Shown one piece after another: positions 13,736 through 20,765 of a stretch of DNA of 25,448 nt. The translations under genes and the position numbers were made by a program. The notes under the pieces are model-generated. The model saw only the letters and a list, made by a program, of their open reading frames with translations, did no database searches and had not been told where the DNA came from. This DNA comes from an uncultured bacterium (GTDB lineage Bacteria; Bacillota; Clostridia; Oscillospirales; Acutalibacteraceae), in the NCBI GenBank assembly GCA_905215855.1, contig CAJMRT010000028.1:1-25448 (forward strand), written 5' to 3'. Numbering within the stretch: the first letter of the stretch is position 1; each line of letters begins with the position of its first letter.

Positions 13736-13828
13736 GGAGAGATGTCCGAGCTGGCCGAAGGAGCATGATTGGAAATCATGTATACGGTGAACACCGTATC
13801 AGGGGTTCGAATCCCCTTCTCTCTGCCA
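13736..13828 (+). tRNA. tRNA-Ser (anticodon GGA)
   Basis: A 93-nt class II tRNA. Acceptor arm GGAGAGA (13736-13742) pairs with TCTCTCT (13818-13824), with one G-U pair. The anticodon arm is CATGA/TCATG with loop TTGGAAA, anticodon GGA at 13771-13773, reading UCC/UCU. A long variable arm (TACGGTG-AACA-CACCGTA-like, 13781-13800) marks a serine tRNA. The T arm is AGGGG-TTCGAAT-CCCCT (13801-13817). The discriminator G and CCA (13826-13828) are encoded. It has its own promoter and terminator. No duplicated 3' end is seen downstream, so there is no sign that it serves as an integration site here. Confidence 0.96.
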
Positions 13829-13830
13829 CA

Positions 13831-13869
13831 AACGCTGAACTTTAATTTTTTAGTTCAGCGTTATTTTTT
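13831..13869 (+). terminator. Terminator of tRNA-Ser
   Basis: AACGCTGAACT (13831-13841) pairs perfectly with AGTTCAGCGTT (13852-13862), followed by A and seven T. Confidence 0.9.
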
Positions 13870-13920
13870 TGCCTTAATTACAATTTAAGCAATTAAAACG
13901 ATTCATTTTCATACATTTAA

Positions 13921-14058
13921 TTGTACTCTACTCCCGAAATTATTGTCAATAAAACAGACGGTGAAGAGTTATCACTTACAAGTTTTATTGCAGGTAATCA
14001 CAGGTTAAATGACACTACCAAGCATTATTCGTTTGAATATTCAAAAAACTGCCACTAA
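13921..14058 (+). other. Possible gene fragment upstream of pyrH (45 codons)
   Basis: A frame from TTG at 13921 to TAA at 14056-14058 reads as protein-like (PEIIVNKTDGEELSLTSFIA, then more polar residues). It has no ribosome site, and a stop codon lies directly before the TTG. It could be a decayed gene end left in the 255-nt tRNA-pyrH spacer, or chance. No family is recognised. Confidence 0.25.
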
Positions 14059-14061
14059 ACC

Positions 14062-14090
14062 TTTACAAAACCCACAAGATATTGTATTAT
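14062..14090 (+). promoter_or_regulatory. Promoter of the pyrH-polC gene run
   Basis: TTTACA (14062-14067), exactly 17 bases, then TATTAT (14085-14090), 34 bases before the pyrH start. It is the only clear promoter seen before the long plus-strand run. Confidence 0.7.
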
Positions 14091-14124
14091 ATTAGTGATT
14101 ATAAATTATCGTGGGGTGTTATGT

Positions 14125-14838
14125 ATGAAACCGAAATATAAAAGAGTATTATTAAAACTTTCAGGCGAATCACTTGCAGGCGAAATGAAGCACGGCATTG
14201 ATTTTGAAACAGTTCTTAAAATCTGCAAACCTATCAAGGAATGTGTTGACGCAGGTGTAGAGGTCGGCATCGTAGTAGGCGGCGGCAACTTCTGGCGTGG
14301 CAGAAGTTCGGGTGAAATGGACAGAACAAGAGCTGACCATATGGGTATGCTCGCAACAACAATCAATGCACTCGGTGTATGCGATGCACTTGAACAGCTT
14401 GGCGTAAATGTTCGTGTTCAGACTGCTATCTCAATGCACCAGATTGCAGAGCCTTACATCAGAAACAAAGCAGTTCTTCACCTTAAAAAGGGAAGAGTAG
14501 TAGTATTTGGTTGCGGAACCGGTAACCCATTCTTCAGCACAGACACAGCAGCGGCTCTCCGTGCAGCTGAAATTGAGGCTGACATCGTTATGAAGGCTAC
14601 TATGGTTGATGGTGTATACGACAGCGATCCTAAGAAGAATCCTGATGCTAAGAAGTATGATACAATTTCATTTCACGAGGTACTCAACAAGGACCTCGCT
14701 GTTATGGACAGCACTGCAGCATCACTCTGCAAGGATAACAATCTTCCCATTCTTGTATTCAGCATCGATGACCCTGAAAACATCTACAGAGCTGTTTGTG
14801 GTGAAAACATCGGTACTATCGTAACAGCTAATGACTAA
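14125..14838 (+). CDS. pyrH: UMP kinase
   Basis: Phosphorylates UMP to UDP with ATP in pyrimidine nucleotide synthesis; a cytosolic hexamer in bacteria. 237 residues from the ATG at 14125, the normal length. GGGGTG at 14112-14117 is the ribosome site; the open frame extends ten codons upstream but those residues are not conserved. Amino-acid-kinase motifs are complete: KLSGES (11-16, phosphate binding), GGGNFWRG (52-59), DHMGMLAT (71-78, UMP site) and GTGNPFFSTDTAAALRA (~131-147). In most Firmicutes rpsB and tsf precede pyrH; here a promoter and a tRNA gene lie upstream instead. frr follows after 57 nt. Confidence 0.97.
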   Translation: MKPKYKRVLLKLSGESLAGEMKHGIDFETVLKICKPIKECVDAGVEVGIVVGGGNFWRGRSSGEMDRTRADHMGMLATTINALGVCDALEQLGVNVRVQTAISMHQIAEPYIRNKAVLHLKKGRVVVFGCGTGNPFFSTDTAAALRAAEIEADIVMKATMVDGVYDSDPKKNPDAKKYDTISFHEVLNKDLAVMDSTAASLCKDNNLPILVFSIDDPENIYRAVCGENIGTIVTAND

Positions 14839-14895
14839 TTCAATTGATTATTTTACTGACTTTTTAACAATAATTATTATACAGGAGGCATAATT

Positions 14896-15450
14896 ATGCA
14901 GACACAGTTAAAAAAAGCCGGCGAAACTATGGACAGACGCCTTGAGCATATGCGCAGGGAATTTTCGGAAATCAGAGCAGGTAGAGCAAATCCTGCTGTT
15001 CTTGATAAAGTAAAGGTTGACTACTACGGTGCACCGACACCTGTAAACCAGCTTGCCGCAGTTTCTGTTACTGAGGCAAGAACTCTTACAATTCAGCCTT
15101 GGGACGCATCTGTTTTAAGACAGATTGAAAAAGCTATCCAGACTTCGGACATCGGCATTAACCCCCAGAATGACGGTAAAGTTATTCGTCTTATCTTTCC
15201 ACCGCTCACAGAGGACAGAAGAAAAGAAATCGTAAAAGATGTTCAGAAGATTGCTGAGGAAACAAAGATTCAGATTCGTAATGTCCGCCGTGAACTTATC
15301 GACAAGCTTAAAGCAATGAAGAAGGACGGCGAGCTTACAGAGGACGATCTCAAACAGGGCGAAAAGAAAGCTCAGGATCTCACAGATAAGTATGTCAAAG
15401 AAGTTGAGAGCGTTTCTGCAGTAAAGCAGAAAGAAATTTTGGAGATGTAA
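14896..15450 (+). CDS. frr: Ribosome recycling factor
   Basis: 184 residues, one less than typical. RRF releases post-termination ribosomes together with EF-G. AGGAGG (14883-14888) lies seven bases before the ATG. Family landmarks are visible: EFSEIRAGRANPAVLDKV (~22-39), NQLAAVSVTEARTL, IRLIFPPLTEDRRKE (~102-116) and the C-terminal helix region KIQIRNVRRELIDKLK. The protein is highly charged and helical as expected. uppS begins one base after its stop. Confidence 0.97.
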   Translation: MQTQLKKAGETMDRRLEHMRREFSEIRAGRANPAVLDKVKVDYYGAPTPVNQLAAVSVTEARTLTIQPWDASVLRQIEKAIQTSDIGINPQNDGKVIRLIFPPLTEDRRKEIVKDVQKIAEETKIQIRNVRRELIDKLKAMKKDGELTEDDLKQGEKKAQDLTDKYVKEVESVSAVKQKEILEM

Positions 15451-15451
15451 T

Positions 15452-16198
15452 ATGGCTTTTTTCTCAAAGAAAAAAGATGAGCAGATTGAGGTTACAAGCC
15501 TCAATCTGCCTTCACATATCGGAATTATTATGGACGGCAACGGCCGTTGGGCAAAGAAAAGAGGACTTCCGAGAAAAGCAGGTCACCGTCAGGGTGCAAA
15601 AACCTTCAGAACCATAACAAGATATTGTTCCGATATAGGAATAAAGTACCTTACCGTGTACGCCTTTTCAACCGAGAACTGGAAAAGACCGCAGGATGAG
15701 GTTGAGTCACTTATGTCGCTTTTTAAATCATACCTCAATGAAGCACTTGAAGATTTTAAAGACGACAGTATAGTGGTTAAGTTTATCGGCGACAAGTCAG
15801 GCTTTAACGACGAACTTCGTGAACTTATGATTGAAAACGAAGAAAGTTCAAAAGACCGTGACGGTATGGTTCTTAATATTGCAATGAATTACGGCAGCCG
15901 TGATGAAATTGTAAGAGCAGTAAAAAATATTTCCGCAGATGTCAAAAATGGTAAAATCAATACAGATGACATTGACGAAAATCTCTTTTCTGATTATCTT
16001 TACACCGCAGGTCAACCTGATCCAGACCTTATTATCAGGCCAAGCGGTGAATACAGAATTTCAAATTTTCTTTTGTGGCAGTCAGCCTATACGGAATTTG
16101 TAATAATGAACAAATTGTGGCCTGATTTTCAGAAATCAGACCTTGATGAAGCGTTAAAAATATACTCCTCCAGAAACAGAAGATACGGCGGAGTTTGA
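15452..16198 (+). CDS. uppS: Undecaprenyl diphosphate synthase (cis-isoprenyl transferase)
   Basis: Adds isopentenyl units to farnesyl diphosphate to make the C55 lipid carrier for peptidoglycan. 248 residues. HIGIIMDGNGRWAKKRG (22-38) holds the catalytic Asp28 and substrate-binding residues. TVYAFSTENWKRP (~69-81) and IIRPSGEYRISNFLLWQ (~190-206) are the other conserved regions; the usual RTSGE reads RPSGE here. The start overlaps the frr end region, with GGAG nine bases upstream. Membrane-associated but soluble. Confidence 0.96.
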   Translation: MAFFSKKKDEQIEVTSLNLPSHIGIIMDGNGRWAKKRGLPRKAGHRQGAKTFRTITRYCSDIGIKYLTVYAFSTENWKRPQDEVESLMSLFKSYLNEALEDFKDDSIVVKFIGDKSGFNDELRELMIENEESSKDRDGMVLNIAMNYGSRDEIVRAVKNISADVKNGKINTDDIDENLFSDYLYTAGQPDPDLIIRPSGEYRISNFLLWQSAYTEFVIMNKLWPDFQKSDLDEALKIYSSRNRRYGGV

Positions 16199-16214
16199 TG
16201 AGAGTTGATATAAA

Positions 16215-17045
16215 ATGAAATCCCTAAAGCCAAGGCTGTTGACAGCCGTAATAGGAATACCAATACTGCTGATTGTTCTGTTTGTATCGGAACTTTGGCT
16301 CCCATTTGCAGGAATAATCATAGGAGCAGCCTCGGCATTTATGACAGGCGAATATCTGCAAGCACGAAAAATGCTTTATAAATTGCATCTTTCAATACCT
16401 TGTATGCTTTTTGCTTTTCTGCTTTCAATTTTGGTTACAACAAAGTTTCTGTATATTCTGCTTTTTGCATTTATACTTACAGCTTTTGCTGTAATGATTT
16501 TCAAACACGAAAAGACAAATTATGCAGATGTAGCGTATGCTGTGTTCGGCACATTTTTAATTTCTTTCGGAATGAGTGCCATTCCGATTGTCTGCACATC
16601 ATCTGCATCCATTACTTTCTGTTTTATATGTGCATTTGCATTACCGTGGATGGCAGACGCAGGCGGTTTTTTTATCGGTGCATCCTTTGGCAAGCACAAG
16701 CTTTGCCCGAAAATCAGTCCTAAAAAAACTGTTGAAGGTGCAATCGGCGGAATACTTTTCTGCGATCTTACAGCTGTAATCATCGGTCTAATTTTTCATT
16801 TTTGGGTTATGCCCGATGCTAATATTAACTTCTGGGCATTGATTCTCCTCGGTGTAATTGACGCACCCGTTTCAATTCTCGGCGACCTGAGTTTTTCACT
16901 CATCAAGAGAAGTTACGGAATCAAGGACTATGGCTCAATTTTCCCCGGTCACGGTGGAATGCTTGACAGGTTCGACAGCATAATATTTACTGCACCTGTT
17001 CTTGTGGCAATCAATCAATTCATACCTTTCATCACAGTGGGGTAA
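16215..17045 (+). CDS. cdsA: Phosphatidate cytidylyltransferase (CDP-diacylglycerol synthase)
   Basis: Makes CDP-diacylglycerol from phosphatidate and CTP, the branch point of phospholipid synthesis. 276 residues with about eight membrane helices. The C-terminal family signature SFSLIKRSYGIKDYGSIFPG (~223-242) followed by HGGMLDRFDS is complete, including the metal-binding Asp residues. WMADAGGFFIGASFGKHKL (~144-162) is also conserved. The ATG lies 17 nt after uppS with only a weak GAGAG upstream, so translation may be coupled. Confidence 0.95.
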   Translation: MKSLKPRLLTAVIGIPILLIVLFVSELWLPFAGIIIGAASAFMTGEYLQARKMLYKLHLSIPCMLFAFLLSILVTTKFLYILLFAFILTAFAVMIFKHEKTNYADVAYAVFGTFLISFGMSAIPIVCTSSASITFCFICAFALPWMADAGGFFIGASFGKHKLCPKISPKKTVEGAIGGILFCDLTAVIIGLIFHFWVMPDANINFWALILLGVIDAPVSILGDLSFSLIKRSYGIKDYGSIFPGHGGMLDRFDSIIFTAPVLVAINQFIPFITVG

Positions 17046-17051
17046 ACTAAA

Positions 17052-18197
17052 ATGGTAAATTCACTTTCAATTCTCGGATCAACAGGTTCAATCGGAACTC
17101 AAACGCTTGATGTTGTAGATAAACTCAATTTAAAAGTTTCAGCACTCACAGCATCAACAAACATAAAACTTCTCGAAGAGCAGGTAAGAAAGTATAAGCC
17201 TGAACTTGCGGTTGTTTTTAATGAAGAAAAAGCAAAAGAATTCAAAGATAACATAAAAGATACAAACACCCGTGTTTTAAGCGGAATGGGTGGTCTTATT
17301 GAAGCGGCAACTCAGAAAGAAGCTGACCTTGTAGTTAATTCAGTTGTCGGAATGGTCGGTTTAAAGCCAACACTTGCAGCGGCAAACGCTAAAAAAGACA
17401 TTGCTTTTGCAAACAAAGAAACACTTGTAACAGGCGGCAAACTTGTTTGCGATGCTGTAAAGAAAAACGGTGTAAAACTTCTCCCTGTTGACAGCGAACA
17501 TTCAGCCATTTTCCAGTGTTTGCAGGGTATGCCCGAAAAGAAAATGCTCAAAAAGCTCATTCTTACAGCGTCAGGCGGTCCTTTCTTCGGTAAAACAATC
17601 GAGGATTTAAAAAATGTAACAGTTAAGGAGGCACTCAATCATCCCAACTGGAGTATGGGTGCAAAAATAACCATCGACTCTGCTACAATGATGAACAAAG
17701 GTCTTGAAATCATTGAGGCGAGATGGCTTTTTGATGTTCAGCCAGAAAACATTGATGTTGTTGTACATCGTGAAAGCATAATTCATTCTCTCATCGAATA
17801 TGTAGATAATTCCGTAATTGCACAGCTCGGACTTCCCGATATGAGGATTCCGATACAGTACGCAATTACATATCCTAAAAGGTATGAGTCACCTGTCGGC
17901 GAATTAAGTCTTGCTCAAATCGGCAAAATGACTTTCTTTGAACCTGACTATGATACTTTCAAATGTCTGAGAGCCTGTAAAAAAGCTCTTTCACTCGGAG
18001 GTGTTGCAACAGCAATTGCCAACGGTGCTAATGAGGAGGCTAACCGACTTTTCAGAGAGGGTAAAATCACTTTTCTTGAAATCGGCGACCTTGTTATGGG
18101 TGCAATTGATAACATAGACAATTTTGAGCCTACATGCGTTGATGATGTATTGAAGGCGGATAAACTTGCAAGAGAGTATGTACTCTCTATGCTATAA
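17052..18197 (+). CDS. dxr: 1-deoxy-D-xylulose 5-phosphate reductoisomerase
   Basis: Second step of the non-mevalonate (MEP) isoprenoid pathway: DXP to MEP with NADPH. 381 residues, full length. NADPH loop LGSTGSIGTQTLDV (8-21), NKETLV (~115-120), the catalytic metal site PVDSEHSAIFQ (~138-148) with the Asp and Glu ligands, SGGPF (~168-172), and WSMGAKITIDSATMMNKGLE (~194-213). The substrate-binding loop VVHRESIIHS is intact. The start is six bases after the cdsA stop, with GGGGT just upstream of it. Confidence 0.97.
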   Translation: MVNSLSILGSTGSIGTQTLDVVDKLNLKVSALTASTNIKLLEEQVRKYKPELAVVFNEEKAKEFKDNIKDTNTRVLSGMGGLIEAATQKEADLVVNSVVGMVGLKPTLAAANAKKDIAFANKETLVTGGKLVCDAVKKNGVKLLPVDSEHSAIFQCLQGMPEKKMLKKLILTASGGPFFGKTIEDLKNVTVKEALNHPNWSMGAKITIDSATMMNKGLEIIEARWLFDVQPENIDVVVHRESIIHSLIEYVDNSVIAQLGLPDMRIPIQYAITYPKRYESPVGELSLAQIGKMTFFEPDYDTFKCLRACKKALSLGGVATAIANGANEEANRLFREGKITFLEIGDLVMGAIDNIDNFEPTCVDDVLKADKLAREYVLSML

Positions 18198-18205
18198 TTT
18201 GCGGT

Positions 18206-18245
18206 AATATTTTTCATTGCTGTCTTTGCGGCGGCAATGAATATT
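18206..18245 (+). other. Hairpin in the dxr-rseP spacer
   Basis: TCATTGC (18214-18220) pairs with GCAATGA (18234-18240), extended by AATAT/ATATT across a 3-nt bulge. It ends two bases before the GGAG of rseP. The T-run after it is only four long, so it is a weak attenuator at best or an mRNA structure affecting rseP translation. Confidence 0.4.
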
Positions 18246-18264
18246 TTGGAGTTGATTTATTTTA

Positions 18265-19650
18265 ATGCAAATTTTAACAGTTGCGGCTCTCATTGTAATA
18301 GGAATATTACTTTTTGAGCTTATAATTTTTTCTCATGAATTTGGTCATTTTATTACCGCAAAGCTTTCGGGTGTAAAGGTAAATGAGTTTGCACTCGGTA
18401 TGGGACCGAAAATAATCAGTTTTGTAAAAGGTGAAACAAGGTACTCACTTCGTCTTTTTCCGATAGGCGGTTACTGTGCCATGGAGGGCGAGGATGAGGA
18501 CAGCGAAGAAAAAGCCGCGTTTAATAATGCAAAAGTATGGAAGAGAATGATTATCATAATCGCAGGTGCGGTTATGAATATTCTTCTCGGTTTTGTTATG
18601 ATGTTTGCCTTTACCGTTCAGGCTGACAGCTTCAGCTCTACAACCGTATCTCAGTTTCAGCCTAATGCGTTCACAGCCAATACAGGCTTGCAGACAGGCG
18701 ATAAGATTATTGAGGTAAACGGCTATTCAATTTGGAATTCAAGAGATTTGCAGTTTGCAATTTCAACTTTGCCTTACGAAACAGTCAAAGGCAATACCCT
18801 TGAAGTATACAAAGAAAGGGCAACTTCGGCAGCCTGCGGAGTGTACAATAAATACGCCAATGACAAATCCCTTTCACAAGATGAACTTCAAAAATACTAC
18901 AACGCTCTCTCAGAGGGTTGTTCAAAGATAAATAAGGCTGCAAGCAAAGAAGAGGCTGAAAAGCTTCTTGACGAAGCTTGTAAGTCAATTTATGCACTTG
19001 ACAAATCATATGATATGTCAAAGTATAAAACACCAGAAATAGACACAACTACATCAAGACCGAGATTTATGGCTGATGTAAAGGTTGTCCGTGACGGCAA
19101 AGAAATAACGCTTGAAAATGTACAGTTCTTCACCTATTATGCCGATGACGATGCCGAAAAGGAGAACAAACCAACCGTTGCTTTTGACTTTGCGGTTAAG
19201 CCTATTGAAAAAAATGTCGGCACGGTTCTTACTGAAACATTTACAGAAACCTGCTCAATGGCAAAAACTGTGTGGACTTCGCTTGTATGGCTTGTACAGG
19301 GAAAATTCGGCTTCAATGATATGTCTGGTCCTGTCGGTATCGCCACAGCGGTAACTCAGGTTGCCTCAATGGGACTTGAAACAGGCTTTGCAGATGCAGT
19401 AAATAACATTTTATTTGTAATGATACTCATTACTGTAAACCTCGGAATTGTAAATATGCTTCCGTTCCCGGCACTTGACGGCGGAAGATTTTTGTTCTTG
19501 CTGATTGAATGGATATTCAAAAAGCCGATTCCGAGAAAAGCAGAGCAGGTTGTAAATACGGCAGGACTTGTACTGCTGCTTGCTTTTATGCTTATTATTT
19601 CGGTAAAAGATGTATTCCAACTTGTAACGGGAACTTTTCCCGGTATGTAG
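18265..19650 (+). CDS. rseP: RIP metalloprotease RseP (site-2 protease) with enlarged PDZ region
   Basis: Intramembrane zinc protease that cleaves membrane-bound anti-sigma factors and signal-peptide remnants. 461 residues. HEFGH at 24-28 holds the zinc ligands and catalytic Glu25. NMLPFPALDGGR (397-408) supplies the third ligand Asp405. Membrane helices lie at ~4-24, 95-118, 381-396 and 433-448. A PDZ domain begins near 135 (GLQTGDKIIEVNGYSI). It is interrupted by ~95 polar, helical residues (about 173-268) before resuming at VKVVRDGKEITL (272-283). This insert is not part of the usual RseP/RasP core. The ribosome site GGAG (18248-18251) is 13 bases before the ATG, longer than usual; an in-frame ATT at 18259 is better spaced but is a rare start. 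Confidence 0.94.
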   Translation: MQILTVAALIVIGILLFELIIFSHEFGHFITAKLSGVKVNEFALGMGPKIISFVKGETRYSLRLFPIGGYCAMEGEDEDSEEKAAFNNAKVWKRMIIIIAGAVMNILLGFVMMFAFTVQADSFSSTTVSQFQPNAFTANTGLQTGDKIIEVNGYSIWNSRDLQFAISTLPYETVKGNTLEVYKERATSAACGVYNKYANDKSLSQDELQKYYNALSEGCSKINKAASKEEAEKLLDEACKSIYALDKSYDMSKYKTPEIDTTTSRPRFMADVKVVRDGKEITLENVQFFTYYADDDAEKENKPTVAFDFAVKPIEKNVGTVLTETFTETCSMAKTVWTSLVWLVQGKFGFNDMSGPVGIATAVTQVASMGLETGFADAVNNILFVMILITVNLGIVNMLPFPALDGGRFLFLLIEWIFKKPIPRKAEQVVNTAGLVLLLAFMLIISVKDVFQLVTGTFPGM

Positions 19651-19669
19651 ATAAACGGAGGAAAACCTT

Positions 19670-20713
19670 ATGGGAAGTAAAATTCAGGTAACTGCCGGCA
19701 ATGTGAAAATCGGCGGCGGTGCTAAAGTAAGCGTTCAGTCAATGCTCAATATTCCCTCAACAGATATTGAGGGTTCTGTAAGACAGGCAAAGGAACTTGA
19801 GGCAGCTGGCTGCGAAATCATTCGTGCCGCTATTCCTAATAAAGATGCAGTAAAGCTTATTCCTGCTCTTAAAGAAGCCGTAAGCGTTCCGATTGTAGCC
19901 GATATTCATTTTGACTACAAGCTTGCTCTTGAAGCTTGTGCAGCCGGAGTTGACAAAATTCGCATAAACCCAGGTAATATCGGATCTGATGACAGAGTAA
20001 AAGCAGTTGCTGATGCCTGCAAACAGCGTGGCATTCCGATAAGAATCGGCGTTAATTCAGGTTCGCTCGAAAAAGAAATACTTGCAAAATACGGTCATCC
20101 CACACCTGAGGCTCTTTGCGACAGTGCCTTGTACCATGCATCACTTCTTGAAAAATTTGATTTCAACGATATTGTTCTTTCAATGAAAAGCTCGACCGTT
20201 TCTACAATGATCAAAGCCTATGAGCTTGCCGCCGAAAGATGTGATTATCCGCTCCACCTCGGTGTTACAGAGGCAGGAACGGAAAGAATGGGTATTATCA
20301 AATCTTCTGCCGGAATCGGTGCATTGCTTCTTCACGGTATAGGCGATACAATCAGGGTTTCCCTCACAGCCGATCCTGTAAAGGAAGTTTATGCCGCTCA
20401 TGATATTCTCAGGGCTCTTGACATTGAGAAAGACGGAGTTCAATTCGTTTCATGTCCGACTTGCGGAAGAACAAGAATTGACCTTGTGAAGATTGCAAAC
20501 GAGGTTGAAGATAAGCTCAGAAACTGTAAAAAGAATATCAAAGTAGCGGTAATGGGCTGCGTTGTAAACGGTCCGGGAGAAGCAAGAGAAGCTGATATCG
20601 GCATCGCAGGCGGTGAAGGCTGCGGTCTTGTATTTAAAAAAGGTGAAATCATCCGTAAAGTCCCCGAAGAAAAACTCGTTGACGCACTTATGGAAGAGGT
20701 AGAAAAATTATAA
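19670..20713 (+). CDS. ispG: 4-hydroxy-3-methylbut-2-enyl diphosphate synthase (flavodoxin/ferredoxin type)
   Basis: Penultimate step of the MEP pathway: reduces MEcPP to HMBPP using a [4Fe-4S] cluster. 347 residues, the short bacterial form. The TIM-barrel part shows VQSMLNIPSTD (22-32), VADIHFDYKLAL (76-87) and KIRINPGNIG (96-105). The cluster ligands are C262 and C265 (SCPTCGRT, 261-268) and C297 (GCVVNGPGE, 296-304, with the fourth ligand Glu304). CGGAGGA lies seven bases before the ATG. It shares the operon with dxr, so two MEP enzymes are encoded together. Confidence 0.97.
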   Translation: MGSKIQVTAGNVKIGGGAKVSVQSMLNIPSTDIEGSVRQAKELEAAGCEIIRAAIPNKDAVKLIPALKEAVSVPIVADIHFDYKLALEACAAGVDKIRINPGNIGSDDRVKAVADACKQRGIPIRIGVNSGSLEKEILAKYGHPTPEALCDSALYHASLLEKFDFNDIVLSMKSSTVSTMIKAYELAAERCDYPLHLGVTEAGTERMGIIKSSAGIGALLLHGIGDTIRVSLTADPVKEVYAAHDILRALDIEKDGVQFVSCPTCGRTRIDLVKIANEVEDKLRNCKKNIKVAVMGCVVNGPGEAREADIGIAGGEGCGLVFKKGEIIRKVPEEKLVDALMEEVEKL

Positions 20714-20731
20714 TCCGTCAGACGGACGGAT
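20713..20731 (+). other. Small hairpin in the ispG-polC spacer
   Basis: ATCCGTC (20713-20719) pairs perfectly with GACGGAT (20725-20731) around a 5-nt loop. There is no T-run after it, so it is not a standard terminator. It may protect or process the transcript between the two genes. Confidence 0.35.
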
Positions 20732-20765
20732 AGGGCTTTGCTACGATAAAAGCAGAAGGAAATAT

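Noticed and set aside
13736..13828. tRNA-Ser as an attachment site for an integrative element
   Set aside because: No integrase gene and no second copy of the tRNA 3' end could be seen in the flanking sequence.
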